A stretch of 64,000 nucleotides of DNA from Salinicoccus hispanicus (lineage in GTDB: Bacteria > Bacillota > Bacilli > Staphylococcales > Salinicoccaceae): assembly GCF_009831115.1 (NCBI RefSeq), contig NZ_WUUK01000005.1:124001-188000 (forward strand). The letters are read 5' to 3'. Numbering within the stretch: the first letter of the stretch is position 1; each line of letters opens with the position of its first letter. Below are positions 1-8,607 of the stretch, one piece after another. The position numbers and the translations under genes are program-made. The notes beneath the pieces were generated by a model. The model searched no databases. It was not told where the DNA came from and saw nothing but the letters and a program-made list of their open reading frames with translations.

Positions 1-118
1 TGGTGCTGCATGTGAGGCTGGCCAGTGAATCGACATGCATATCCCCGCCACATACCGGGCAGCGAATCAGTGCTGCATATTCACTGACGAGTGCAGCACT
101 TCTTTCCTTCTTATTCAT
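1..118 (-). CDS. 23S rRNA (guanine) methyltransferase RlmA-like, 5' end only
   Basis: Only the first 39 codons lie inside the window; the gene continues past position 1. The N-terminus has a Cys-x2-Cys pair (RCPVCGG) followed 17 residues later by another Cys (SLTCST). This matches the zinc finger that opens the RlmA/RrmA family of SAM-dependent 23S rRNA guanine-N1 methyltransferases. The start is set by ATG at 118-116 behind a TGGAGG ribosome binding site at 126-131. It is divergent from the MarR gene. The family call rests on the zinc-finger start alone. Confidence 0.6.
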   Translation of the reverse strand, partial: MNKKERSAALVSEYAALIRCPVCGGDMHVDSLASLTCST

Positions 119-200
119 CGTATTCCTCCAGTTGCGTCATTCATCTTTCCTTAATAATAGAGGATGTGACACCTTCCATCAATTCTTTGAAGCAGAATGT

Positions 201-229
201 TTGAAACTGCATCCGCGCTGCTCTACACT
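201..229 (+). promoter_or_regulatory. sigma-A promoter for the MarR-flavoprotein operon
   Basis: TTGAAA (201-206), a 17-bp spacer and TACACT (224-229) sit about 30 bp upstream of the MarR start. An AT-rich TTAATTAA follows the -10 box and could be part of a regulator site. Confidence 0.5.
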
Positions 230-257
230 TTAATTAATCGCGCACGATTGAAAGTAG

Positions 258-728
258 GTGAATGATTTGCAGACAGATCACATCAGACTGGCCAACCAGC
301 TCTGCTTTTCGGTCTACAATACGAGTCGGCTCTTTACGAAGTTCTACCAGCGCGCACTTTCGGATTTCGGATTGACCTATTCACAGTATCTGGTGCTGAT
401 GGCACTGTGGGAGGAAGATGGGCAGACGCTGCACCAGATTGGGGATGCCCTTTATCTGGAAAGCAATACGCTGACACCCCTGCTCCGACGGATGGAGGAC
501 GCCGGCTGGCTGACGCGTGAGAAATCCACCCATGACAGACGGCAGCTGACGGTCCATCTGACTGCTGAAGGTCAGAAATCACAAGGACCGATCCAGCAGG
601 CGATTGCCGAGTGCATCGGCAAGGAACACCTCGATATCGACCAGTACAACGATACACAGGAAACAATCAGCCAGCTCGAGATGGCACTCAGAACTTTATT
701 GACGGATGAATCAAAAATGGAGGAATGA
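258..728 (+). CDS. MarR family redox regulator (OhrR/MgrA/SarZ type)
   Basis: A 156-residue winged-helix repressor. The N-terminal helix carries QLCFSVYN, with Cys16 in the place of the redox-sensing cysteine of OhrR, MgrA and SarZ; oxidation of that thiol releases DNA in those proteins. The recognition region (LYLESNTLTPLLRRME) and wing (TREKSTHDRRQLTVHLT) are typical. The start is GTG at 258, giving MNDLQTDH. Its stop codon overlaps the start region of the next gene, a flavoprotein disulfide reductase, so the two are almost certainly co-transcribed and the regulator probably answers oxidant or electrophile stress handled by that enzyme. Function by family is solid; the signal is inferred. 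Confidence 0.85.
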   Translation: MNDLQTDHIRLANQLCFSVYNTSRLFTKFYQRALSDFGLTYSQYLVLMALWEEDGQTLHQIGDALYLESNTLTPLLRRMEDAGWLTREKSTHDRRQLTVHLTAEGQKSQGPIQQAIAECIGKEHLDIDQYNDTQETISQLEMALRTLLTDESKMEE

Positions 729-733
729 CAGCA

Positions 734-2080
734 ATGGCAAATCATGATTATGATGTTACATTCATCGGAAGTGGCCATGCGGCATGGCATGCAGCATTGA
801 CACTCAGACAGGCAGGAAAAAGTGTCGCAATCATCGAGAAAGATACAATCGCAGGCACATGTACGAATTACGGCTGCAATCCGAAGATTCTGCTTGAAGG
901 ACCATTTGAAGTACTTGAGGAACTAGGACACTATAAAGGCATTCTCAGTCAGGATGTCACGGTCGACTGGCCGTCACTCATGGAGTATAAGAAGCAGGTC
1001 ATCAATCCGATGTCTGACGGCATGCAGCAGATGATGGAACATGCCGGCATCGACATCCATATGGGATACGGCAGGCTGCAGGATGCACATACGATTGAAG
1101 TGGATGGCAAGACATTGACTTCAGATAATATCGTCATCGCAACCGGCCAGCACAGTAATGTACTGGATATTACAGGCAAGGAATACACGCATACGAGCCG
1201 TGAGTTCATGGACCTTGAAGCAATGCCTGGACGCATTACATTCATCGGCGGCGGCATCATTACGTTCGAATTTGCTTCCATCGCCATCAAGACGGGTGCC
1301 GAAGTACACATCATCAACCACTCGGACGAATACCTGGAGGGCTTCCACACAGGTCATGTCGACAAACTGATGGACAAGCTGAAAGCGGAAGGTGTCCAGT
1401 TCCATTCCAATGAAAGTACAACCGAGATTGTCAAAAATGAAAAGGACTATACGCTCAAGACCGAATCCGGCTTGAATATGGGTACGGACTATATCGTCGA
1501 TGCGACAGGTCGCGTGCCGAATGTGGCAGGCATTGGGCTTGAGAATGCGGGGGTCCGCTATTCCAAGAAAGGTGTCGAAGTCGACGGTTTCCTGCGCACT
1601 GCAAAAACAAATATTTATGCCAGTGGTGATGTGCTCGATAAGGACATTCCGAAACTGACACCGACAGCGACGTTCGAATCGGATTATATCGCAGCACATA
1701 TTCTCGGTATGAATCCGGACCCGATCGAGTACCCTGCCATCCCGATGGTACTCTATACGCTCCCACGACTTTCTTCCATTGGTGTCACCGTAGCTGAGGC
1801 GAAAGAAGATGACAGCTACACTGTGAAGAGGGTGAAGTTCGGTGAACGCATGGTGTTCGAATATAAGAATGAGACAGAAGCGGAAATGGACATCGTTCTC
1901 AATCAGAACAAGCAGCTCGTTGGCGTTGAAATCTACGGCAATGATGCAGCAGACCTCGTCAACGTATTGACATTTGCTGTAAATCAGCAGGTCACAGTGA
2001 AAGACCTTTCCAGCATGATCTTTGCCTTCCCGAGCCCATCCAGCGGCGTTCTCGATCTTCTTAAGTTTGAGATGCTCTAG
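734..2080 (+). CDS. NAD(P)/FAD-dependent pyridine nucleotide-disulfide oxidoreductase (paralogue 1)
   Basis: A 449-residue class I flavoprotein related to mercuric, glutathione and dihydrolipoamide reductases. It has an FAD-binding GSGHAA near residue 12, the redox-active pair Cys43-x4-Cys48 (GTCTNYGCNPK), an NAD(P)-binding GGGIITFE near residue 172, and a second FAD motif (IYASGDV) near 294. The C-terminal dimer domain has FAFPSPSSG where classical reductases have HPTxSE, so the catalytic His-Glu dyad is missing. ATG at 725 overlaps the MarR stop, but GGAGG at 719-723 suits ATG at 734 (10-nt spacing), so the shorter form is preferred. A paralogue with the same dyad loss lies at 5601-6950. 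Substrate unknown. Confidence 0.85.
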   Translation: MANHDYDVTFIGSGHAAWHAALTLRQAGKSVAIIEKDTIAGTCTNYGCNPKILLEGPFEVLEELGHYKGILSQDVTVDWPSLMEYKKQVINPMSDGMQQMMEHAGIDIHMGYGRLQDAHTIEVDGKTLTSDNIVIATGQHSNVLDITGKEYTHTSREFMDLEAMPGRITFIGGGIITFEFASIAIKTGAEVHIINHSDEYLEGFHTGHVDKLMDKLKAEGVQFHSNESTTEIVKNEKDYTLKTESGLNMGTDYIVDATGRVPNVAGIGLENAGVRYSKKGVEVDGFLRTAKTNIYASGDVLDKDIPKLTPTATFESDYIAAHILGMNPDPIEYPAIPMVLYTLPRLSSIGVTVAEAKEDDSYTVKRVKFGERMVFEYKNETEAEMDIVLNQNKQLVGVEIYGNDAADLVNVLTFAVNQQVTVKDLSSMIFAFPSPSSGVLDLLKFEML

Positions 2081-2094
2081 GAATGGTATATAAT
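2067..2094 (+). promoter_or_regulatory. sigma-A promoter for the aldo/keto reductase
   Basis: TTGAGA (2067-2072), a 16-bp spacer and a perfect TATAAT (2089-2094). The -35 box lies inside the last codons of the flavoprotein gene, so the next gene can be transcribed on its own. Confidence 0.5.
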
Positions 2095-2136
2095 TCATGT
2101 GTACCAAACATTAAATGACAAAGCGAGGCAACAGAT

Positions 2137-2985
2137 ATGCAGAAATTGACAGATACGTTCACACTAGCCAATGGCACTGAAATTCCATGTGTCGGTTTTG
2201 GAACTTGGCAGACACCAGATGGAGAGACGGCAGTAAACTCTGTGAAGAAAGCCATCGAATCCGGCTATCGCCATATCGATACAGCCGCAGCATATAAAAA
2301 TGAAGGCAGCGTCGGCAAGGCCATCAAGGAATCCGGCGTCGCCCGCGAAGACCTTTTCATCACAAGCAAACTGTGGAATGCAGATCGTGGATACGACAAG
2401 ACGAAAGCGGCTTTCGAGCAGACGTTGAAAGAGCTTGGTACAGACTACCTTGACCTCTACCTGATCCACTGGCCAGCGAACGAAAAGCAGTTCGACAACT
2501 GGGAAGAGATCAACCGTGAAACTTGGAAAGCCATGACGGAACTCTATGAAGCAGGGAAAATCAAGGCAATCGGCGTATCCAACTTCATGACACAGCATTT
2601 GGAGCCACTCCTTGAAACTGAAGTGAAACCGATGGTCAACCAGATTGAATACCATCCGGGCCACACGCAGGATGGCGTGGTCGACCTATGCAAGCAATAT
2701 GACATCCTCGTTGAAGCATGGAGCCCGATCGGATCCGGCCGCCTGCTTGAAGATGAATCTCTGAAAGAAATCGCCGAGAAATACGACAAATCAGTTGCAC
2801 AGCTGTGCATCAGATATGTACTGCAGAACGGCGCACTGCCATTACCGAAATCTGTCACTCCGGAAAGAATCGAAGAGAACACCCACGTATTCGACTTCGA
2901 AATTTCTGATGAAGACATGAAACAGATGGACGCAATGGAAAACGTCGGCTTCTCCGGCATGAATCCGAACGAAGTTGATTTCTAG
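2137..2985 (+). CDS. aldo/keto reductase
   Basis: A 282-residue NADPH-dependent carbonyl reductase of the AKR superfamily (2,5-diketogluconate reductase / YvgN type). The catalytic tetrad is complete: Asp48 and Tyr53 in YRHIDTAAAYKNEG, Lys78 in ITSKLW and His111 in DLYLIHWP. The C-terminal NADPH-binding segment LPKSVTPERIEEN is present. It follows the flavoprotein gene by 56 bp with its own promoter and ends at a strong terminator. These enzymes detoxify methylglyoxal and other aldehydes, which fits the neighbouring redox genes; the real substrate cannot be read from sequence. Confidence 0.92.
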   Translation: MQKLTDTFTLANGTEIPCVGFGTWQTPDGETAVNSVKKAIESGYRHIDTAAAYKNEGSVGKAIKESGVAREDLFITSKLWNADRGYDKTKAAFEQTLKELGTDYLDLYLIHWPANEKQFDNWEEINRETWKAMTELYEAGKIKAIGVSNFMTQHLEPLLETEVKPMVNQIEYHPGHTQDGVVDLCKQYDILVEAWSPIGSGRLLEDESLKEIAEKYDKSVAQLCIRYVLQNGALPLPKSVTPERIEENTHVFDFEISDEDMKQMDAMENVGFSGMNPNEVDF

Positions 2986-3002
2986 AATTAAATGAAACCA
3001 TG

Positions 3003-3051
3003 AAAGAGGATAGCCAGGATGCAATTCTACCTGGAGTATCCTCTTTTTTTT
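3003..3051 (+). terminator. rho-independent terminator after the aldo/keto reductase
   Basis: AAAGAGGATA (3003-3012) pairs with TATCCTCTTT (3037-3046). An inner CCAGG/CCTGG pair extends the stem, and the right arm runs into eight or more T residues. Confidence 0.85.
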
Positions 3052-3094
3052 GGATTTCTCAAAATATATCCTCTAATTACAGATACACAACCTT

Positions 3095-3613
3095 CTATAA
3101 CTCAAACTGCAACTGTCTCAGCATCTCCGGCAAAGTCAGACAACGAACATCGAAAGCTTCACAGACATCAGGAACCTTTACCGCTTTGGTCGGACTACCT
3201 GAAGATAAGTTCCCATGCTTTGTTTCCATCGTAACAACTGTCAGGTCATGTACCTTTGCGGTTGCTATAATCCAAGGGTCTGCGACACTTCCATCAGCCC
3301 AGGCATCGAGGGCTTTTTGATTATATAAATCCGATTCACCAACATAATTGATTATACGGATCCATGTATCGACCACATCTTGAGAAACTTTTAGATTCTC
3401 TCCTTCAAACTCATTTTCAAGCCATAATTGCAGATCATCTTTTAAAGGTTCTTTATCTTCTTGAGCAATTTCATTATAGACATGAGTATTGAGTTTAATA
3501 GAGCCTTTCTTTGAGTACAGAACGATTCTTTCCCAATAACCAGGGAACAGATCGAAAGGATAGCTTCGTCGGTGTGCATCAATATACGTGTTGGCATCCA
3601 TAATAAACTCCAT
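3095..3613 (-). CDS. DUF4411 family PIN-like protein, probable toxin
   Basis: 172 residues beginning MEFIMDANTYIDAHRR, the acidic DANxxI start of the DUF4411 branch of PIN-domain nucleases. Further acidic residues (WADGSVADPWIIATA; TVVTMETKHG) match the other metal-binding positions of the PIN fold. It lies 12 bp downstream of an HTH/ImmA-IrrE gene on the same strand, the usual partner arrangement for this family and treated as a type II toxin-antitoxin pair. The predicted activity is metal-dependent RNA cleavage. Family assignment is good; toxicity is inferred from the pairing. Confidence 0.8.
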   Translation of the reverse strand: MEFIMDANTYIDAHRRSYPFDLFPGYWERIVLYSKKGSIKLNTHVYNEIAQEDKEPLKDDLQLWLENEFEGENLKVSQDVVDTWIRIINYVGESDLYNQKALDAWADGSVADPWIIATAKVHDLTVVTMETKHGNLSSGSPTKAVKVPDVCEAFDVRCLTLPEMLRQLQFEL

Positions 3614-3625
3614 TCTATCCCTCCG

Positions 3626-4798
3626 CTAATCTAAATCATTCTGATTATCCAACTTGTGGAATGCCCTGGCACTTATGTTCAATAACTTTAAAGCTTGGGT
3701 AAATTGCAAGTCACCTTCGTAAAAGCTGTTGCGGACAGTCTTGTACACAACAGGATCAAGTTTATAATTCAGGTTGTTCCAGTAATGCCCGCCAGAGTTG
3801 CTTTCCTTCGCTTTATTCTTGCCCTGTTTGAATCCTTCATGATTTTTTTCTGCAATGCTGTTAAAGATTTCTTCTTTAATCAATCCATTGTCCAGAGCTT
3901 TTCTGGCGGTTACTGTGGAGCTGACTTTAAAAGTTTTTGCTAATTCTGTTGCTGTCTCCAGTGGGTCTTTATCATTTACAGCTTCCCATTGCTCTAGGAA
4001 TACATGGTTGGGCATAAGTATTTCAGAGGCGAACTGATTACACTTCTGCTCCATGGGAGAAGGTGTGCCATGCAGCTTGACGCTGGCATTATAGACTTCA
4101 TTTTCACCGAATAGAATATGGGCAAATTCATGAAGCATGGAAAATACCTGCCCGTTTCTGGAATCATTGGTATTGATGAAGATTGCTGGTGCATACCTGT
4201 CTATAATTACGAAGGCACGGAATTCCTCTATATCCAATGTTCTATGGGTGTTCTGGCCTACGATGCCATTGACTAGCACCAGAATCCCGAGCTGGCTCAA
4301 TTTTTCTCTAAAGTACTTGAATGGCTCCTTGCCATTCAGTCCTCTCTGCCAGTGTGCATCAATGTCGAACAGGCTTCTGGAAAATTCGACAATTGTTTCA
4401 ACAGGAGACTCCAAGTTGAAGTATTCAACATATCTCAGCGCCTCAAATCCATTATTCCTACGATACTCGGATACAAATTCCTGCTGCTGCTGTGCAAACT
4501 TTATTGTGTCGATCAGTTCTCTGGACCCTTTGTTGTTCTCAAGGGAGTCCACTGTTCTGTAATCCAGAATAGGAGGTGTATCATCAATCGGCTCATCAAG
4601 CACCAGGTAGCCTAGAGGAATGCTCAACTTCTTCCCAAGATTCTCGAGTTGTCTCAAGGTCGGCTGCCTAGTACCATCAAGCCACTTCTCAATATTGGAT
4701 AATGTGTTCTGAGTTTTTAAAAACTCTACGTCATATCTGGACTGATCTACGTAGTGCCTGATAACCGCAGGATTCACTTTCATTTCTACTTTGGCCAT
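3626..4798 (-). CDS. XRE-type HTH / ImmA-IrrE metallopeptidase, probable antitoxin-regulator
   Basis: About 390 residues. The N-terminal part is a helix-turn-helix segment (LSNIEKWLDGTRQPTLRQLENLGKKL, broken here as LSNIEKWLDG then TRQPTLRQLENLG). The middle carries HEFAH near residues 223-227, the zinc-binding motif of the ImmA/IrrE (DUF955) peptidases, and LMPNHVFLEQW follows as usual. The start ATG at 4798 has GGAGG 8 nt upstream; an in-frame GTG at 4807 lies inside that ribosome site and is less likely. A TATAAT -10 box for this strand is at 4841-4846. In comparable modules the peptidase or HTH part controls the downstream PIN-like partner. Confidence 0.82.
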   Translation of the reverse strand: MAKVEMKVNPAVIRHYVDQSRYDVEFLKTQNTLSNIEKWLDGTRQPTLRQLENLGKKLSIPLGYLVLDEPIDDTPPILDYRTVDSLENNKGSRELIDTIKFAQQQQEFVSEYRRNNGFEALRYVEYFNLESPVETIVEFSRSLFDIDAHWQRGLNGKEPFKYFREKLSQLGILVLVNGIVGQNTHRTLDIEEFRAFVIIDRYAPAIFINTNDSRNGQVFSMLHEFAHILFGENEVYNASVKLHGTPSPMEQKCNQFASEILMPNHVFLEQWEAVNDKDPLETATELAKTFKVSSTVTARKALDNGLIKEEIFNSIAEKNHEGFKQGKNKAKESNSGGHYWNNLNYKLDPVVYKTVRNSFYEGDLQFTQALKLLNISARAFHKLDNQNDLD

Positions 4799-4996
4799 CG
4801 ATGTCACCTCCCTATTAGTTATATGTATACCTTTAAGTGTATTATACCACCTCCGCTATTTTCATTCAGTAACGGAAGCGTTATTTGCCACATCCAAAGC
4901 CATCTTGGTTTCATCATAATCATTCCTCCCCTGTATCATGATTATTCTTAAATTCAGGAGGTAAAAGGTTAACAAGCACTATAAAGGAGGAAATAT

Positions 4997-5506
4997 ATGA
5001 AAAGGATTGAAAGTGTTGAGATCATTCCACTGAAAATAGAAGATGACGGCAGCATACCTAATAATCCGGGACTTCCCCTACTGCTCTATAAGAATGTGTT
5101 TGAGGAGGGCGATGACATTCCAGGAGTTCTGAATGCGAACGACTGGTCCGGGGATTGGCTTGGATCCGTCCACCCTTTCCATCATTACCACAGCAACACC
5201 CATGAAGTGCTTGCAGTGAAAGAAGGAAGAGCGACACTGCAGCTCGGTGGCGAACAGGGTGAAACGGTTGAGGCGGAGAAGGGAGACGTTATCATCCTGC
5301 CTGCCGGCTATGGCCACAAGAAAATCGAAGCAAGCGAAGATTACGCGAACTACGGCGCCTACCCCGGTGGCATCAGCTTCGACATGAACTATGGAAAAGC
5401 CGAAGAAAGACCTGAAAAATTGGTCAATATCAAAGAGGTTCCGCTTCCGGAATTTGATCCTGTATTCGGCCAGAACGGTCCGCTTTTCGACCATTGGAAG
5501 GACTGA
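4997..5506 (+). CDS. cupin domain protein (copy 1)
   Basis: A 169-residue single-cupin protein. The metal-binding first motif is HPFHHYHSNTHEVLAV and the second is GDVIILPAGYGHKKIE, giving the expected His/Glu ligands. It is similar to YjlB-type cupins with no assigned reaction. An AAAGGAGG site stands 7 nt before ATG. An inverted repeat (ATAATCAT at 4916-4923, ATGATTAT at 4938-4945) lies upstream and could be an operator. A second copy, about 80 percent identical by eye, is at 14621-15130. It precedes a flavoprotein reductase by about 95 bp on the same strand, so the two may be co-transcribed. Confidence 0.85.
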   Translation: MKRIESVEIIPLKIEDDGSIPNNPGLPLLLYKNVFEEGDDIPGVLNANDWSGDWLGSVHPFHHYHSNTHEVLAVKEGRATLQLGGEQGETVEAEKGDVIILPAGYGHKKIEASEDYANYGAYPGGISFDMNYGKAEERPEKLVNIKEVPLPEFDPVFGQNGPLFDHWKD

Positions 5507-5523
5507 TACCGAGGTGAAAATAC

Positions 5524-5568
5524 ATGGAATATGCGTTTAACCTTCTTTATTTCAGAGAAGAGATGTAA
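5524..5568 (+). other. possible 14-codon leader ORF before the second flavoprotein
   Basis: ATG at 5524 has GAGGTG 7 nt upstream and reads MEYAFNLLYFREEM before TAA. It lies between the cupin stop and the flavoprotein start. No similarity is recognised; the good ribosome site is the only support. Confidence 0.22.
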
Positions 5569-5600
5569 TAAACCATTTAATCTGGATAGGAGCTGTCTAA

Positions 5601-6950
5601 ATGACAATGAATTTTGATCTGATTGTAGTCGGTACAGGTTCTGCTGCGACGACTGCTGCGATGAAGTGCAGGGATGCAGGATGGGAAGTAGCCGTGATAG
5701 ATTCCCGCCCTTACGGTGGCACTTGTCCACTGAGAGGGTGCGATCCTAAAAAAGTACTCGTAGGGGCAGCAGAAATGATCGACGATGCCGAAAGAATGCG
5801 GGGCAAAGGTCTGGATCCTGGCGCGTCCATCAACTGGTCCGAATTGATGGCGTTCAAGCGGACATTCACAGAACCGATACCTGAAGGAACAACCAAGAAG
5901 CTGCATGAGGCAGGTATCCATATGTTCCATGGACGGGCTTCCTTTGTAGATGAAGAAACAATTCAGGTCAAGGATGATCAGCTGACAGGCAAGCACATTC
6001 TGATTGCAAGTGGTGCAAAGCCGGTCGAGCTGCCGATCGAAGGGCTCGAGCATCTGACATACAGCGATGAGTTTCTGGAACTGGACGAGCTGCCTTCAAA
6101 AGTAATTTTTGTAGGTGGCGGATACATCTCGTTCGAGTTTGCCCATATCGCAGCCCGTGCGGGTGCCGAAGTGCACATCATCCAACGGGGTGAAAGACCG
6201 CTTAAAAACTTTGAACCGGAGCTGGTCGATCTCCTCGTGAAAAGTTCCGAAGAGAACGGTATTCAGGTTCACTTGAACACAGAAGTGAAATCCATTGAGA
6301 AAGCTGGATCTTCCCTTACGATCGAAGGTGTGAAAAATGATGACTCATTCAAACTGGAAGGTGACCTTGTCGTCCATGGCGCCGGTCGCGCCCCTGAAAT
6401 CGATGATCTGAATCTTGAAAAAGGAAATGTCGACTGGGAGAAAAAAGGGATCTCTGTCAATGAACATCTGCAAAGCACCAGCAATCCCCGTATCTATGCG
6501 GCGGGAGATGCAGCAGCCACGAAGGGACTGCCCCTGACACCGATTGCCTCAATGGAATCCCAGGTTGTAGCATCCAATCTACTCAATGAAAATAAACAGA
6601 CCCCCGACTATACAGTGATGCCGAGTGTTGTATTTACGCTTCCGAAACTGTCTGCAGTCGGACTGTCGGAAGAAGCGGCCAGAGATCAAGGCTACAACAT
6701 CAGAGTCAATAAGATCGACACTTCGGAATGGTATACCTACAAGCGGACGAATGAAAAATACGCAATGGTCAAAATCATTATCGATGAAGATAAAGATCAG
6801 GTGCTCGGCGCCCACCTGCTCAGCCGGGAAGCAGATGAACTCATCAATCACTTTGCCACTGCGATCCAGTTCAAGCTGAAGACAGAGGACCTTAAACAGA
6901 TGATCTATGCGTACCCGACTGCCTCTTCTGACCTGGGATCCATGCTTTAA
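5601..6950 (+). CDS. NAD(P)/FAD-dependent pyridine nucleotide-disulfide oxidoreductase (paralogue 2)
   Basis: A 449-residue class I flavoprotein. It has an FAD site (VVGTGSAATT, residues 9-18), the redox pair Cys42-x4-Cys47 in GGTCPLRGCDPKK, an NAD(P) site (VGGGYISFEFAH) and a second FAD motif (IYAAGDAAAT). Like its paralogue at 734-2080 it lacks the C-terminal HPTxSE catalytic dyad and has YAYPTASSD there. The pattern suggests a subfamily that reduces something other than a standard disulfide; mercuric reductases also lack that His. ATAGGAG at 5587-5593 supports ATG at 5601. Substrate unknown. Confidence 0.85.
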   Translation: MTMNFDLIVVGTGSAATTAAMKCRDAGWEVAVIDSRPYGGTCPLRGCDPKKVLVGAAEMIDDAERMRGKGLDPGASINWSELMAFKRTFTEPIPEGTTKKLHEAGIHMFHGRASFVDEETIQVKDDQLTGKHILIASGAKPVELPIEGLEHLTYSDEFLELDELPSKVIFVGGGYISFEFAHIAARAGAEVHIIQRGERPLKNFEPELVDLLVKSSEENGIQVHLNTEVKSIEKAGSSLTIEGVKNDDSFKLEGDLVVHGAGRAPEIDDLNLEKGNVDWEKKGISVNEHLQSTSNPRIYAAGDAAATKGLPLTPIASMESQVVASNLLNENKQTPDYTVMPSVVFTLPKLSAVGLSEEAARDQGYNIRVNKIDTSEWYTYKRTNEKYAMVKIIIDEDKDQVLGAHLLSREADELINHFATAIQFKLKTEDLKQMIYAYPTASSDLGSML

Positions 6951-6996
6951 AAAGAAATTGAACCCACTCACTATATAAATAAATTGCTAAACTATG

Positions 6997-7036
6997 AAGC
7001 TCCCCCAACCTACTTTTTGTAGATCAGGGGAGCTTT
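6997..7036. terminator. bidirectional terminator between convergent genes
   Basis: AAGCTCCCC (6997-7005) pairs with GGGGAGCTT (7027-7035). It lies between the flavoprotein end and the ABC-F end. The T-tract is short on the plus side. Confidence 0.55.
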
Positions 7037-7102
7037 ACATTTCATTTAATGGCTGAATATCTCATATGCCTGAGCTGTGCAGAAGGTAATTGTCTTTCGG
7101 TT

Positions 7103-8584
7103 TTATTTCCGCTCACTTACCAGCCGCTTCTTCTCCGCAAGCAGCTCCTTAAATTCCCTATCCAGTGCTTCTGTGGAACCATCGGCCATGTCACCGATCA
7201 CTTGGGAGATTTTATTTTCTACCACCATCAATGCTTCGTCAGTATCGTCTCTAGGACGTACTGTCACATTCTCTTTCAGTGTCTTGTCTTTAATGACATA
7301 TTCCTTATCCGTTACATTCTCCTTGAACCGCCTGTCGTGGCTGATGGTGATGACTGCATTCGGGTAGTTCGCAATCATGGATTCCAGTGCTTCAACCGAA
7401 CTGACATCGAGATAGTTGGTCGGTTCATCCAAAATCAGGATATCCGCATCCATGACCAGTATCTTAACCAGCTGAACTTTGATGCGCTCTCCTCCACTGA
7501 TCAGCCTGACCGGCTTATAAACATCGTCCCGCCGGATATTGAGCCGTCCCAGTATGATCCGCACTGTCGTTTCGTCATAGATGGCCGTATCCATCACATT
7601 CTCGAGGATGGTTCTCTCCTCATCCAGCCCTTCCAGGTTCTGATGAAAATAGCCGATGTTCAGCTGTTCATTGTACTTGGAGACAATCTGGTTGATGAGC
7701 GTCGTCTTGCCACTGCCATTCGGTCCGCTGATGGCCACCTTTTCTCCATTGCGGATATATAGACCGGGATCTTTTATCAGCGTCCTATCTCCGACACCGA
7801 CACTCGAATCGAAACGGATGATCATCTTGTTGCCGTATTTGTTTTCAGTAGCACTATGGAAAAAGATCTCCTTATCCTCGACCGGCTTCTCCTTTTCATC
7901 CAGATGATCGAGCCTGGATGCCATCGCCTTCGATGTACTGTGCAGTTTCTTCTGCAGTCTGTTGAAATACGGACTCGATCCGCTATCCCCGTGATCGACA
8001 CCTTCCGCAACATTCGATCGTGCCGCCTGATCATTCTTCCGTCTGATCTTATCTTCAATGGCTTTTTTCTCATTCATATACCGGCGGTATTCCTCCTGCT
8101 GGCGTCTAAGCTTCTCGTCCTGGATCTGTTTGAATTTAGTATAATTGCCAGGATATTTGAACAGTTCTTTCTGTTCAATTGACCAGATCTCCCGTGCCAC
8201 CTGATCCAAAAAATGCCGGTCATGTGAAATGACGACCACGATGCCATCGTAACGCTTCAGCTTTCCTGTCAGCCATTTGATATTGTTTTCATCCAGATGG
8301 GTCGTCGGTTCATCAAGCAGGAGCACCTGGCTGTACTGCTTCAATCCATCAAGCAGATACTGCTTGGTCGTCTCTCCACCACTCTTCGTGTCTTCTGTCT
8401 CCTTGATCTGTGGAACATATGTGACGTTATCATGCATCTCTACGATATGCCGGAACAGCGTCGTCTTTCCCGACCCGTTATCACCGATCAGCCCGATGAT
8501 CGTCGGACTTGCGACCCGCGCCTGATCCACATGCAGCAGCTGCTCCCCTTCGACTTCCAATGTTAAGCTATTTATTTCCAACAT
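7103..8584 (-). CDS. ABC-F family ATPase, probable ribosomal protection protein
   Basis: About 493 residues with two ABC domains and no membrane segments. Domain 1 has Walker A GDNGSGKTT, signature SGGET and Walker B LLLDEPTTHLD. Domain 2 has GPNGSGKTT, SGGERIK and ILILDEPTNYLD. A charged linker (EEYRRYMNEKKAIEDKIRRK) joins them. Size and layout fit the Vga/Lsa/Msr/Sal antibiotic-resistance group, whose members bind the ribosomal E site and displace peptidyl-transferase-centre drugs. The start MLEINSLTL at 8584 has GAGGTG just upstream. The frame stays open to 8716, but that extension overlaps the structured leader. Drug spectrum cannot be told. Confidence 0.85.
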   Translation of the reverse strand: MLEINSLTLEVEGEQLLHVDQARVASPTIIGLIGDNGSGKTTLFRHIVEMHDNVTYVPQIKETEDTKSGGETTKQYLLDGLKQYSQVLLLDEPTTHLDENNIKWLTGKLKRYDGIVVVISHDRHFLDQVAREIWSIEQKELFKYPGNYTKFKQIQDEKLRRQQEEYRRYMNEKKAIEDKIRRKNDQAARSNVAEGVDHGDSGSSPYFNRLQKKLHSTSKAMASRLDHLDEKEKPVEDKEIFFHSATENKYGNKMIIRFDSSVGVGDRTLIKDPGLYIRNGEKVAISGPNGSGKTTLINQIVSKYNEQLNIGYFHQNLEGLDEERTILENVMDTAIYDETTVRIILGRLNIRRDDVYKPVRLISGGERIKVQLVKILVMDADILILDEPTNYLDVSSVEALESMIANYPNAVITISHDRRFKENVTDKEYVIKDKTLKENVTVRPRDDTDEALMVVENKISQVIGDMADGSTEALDREFKELLAEKKRLVSERK

Positions 8585-8607
8585 AAAAAAGCACCTCTTT
8601 CCCTGTC

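Noticed and set aside
1121-2107. 328-residue open frame on the minus strand
   Set aside because: It lies wholly antisense to the flavoprotein gene, has no ribosome site and no recognisable motifs; its openness follows from codon bias of the real gene.
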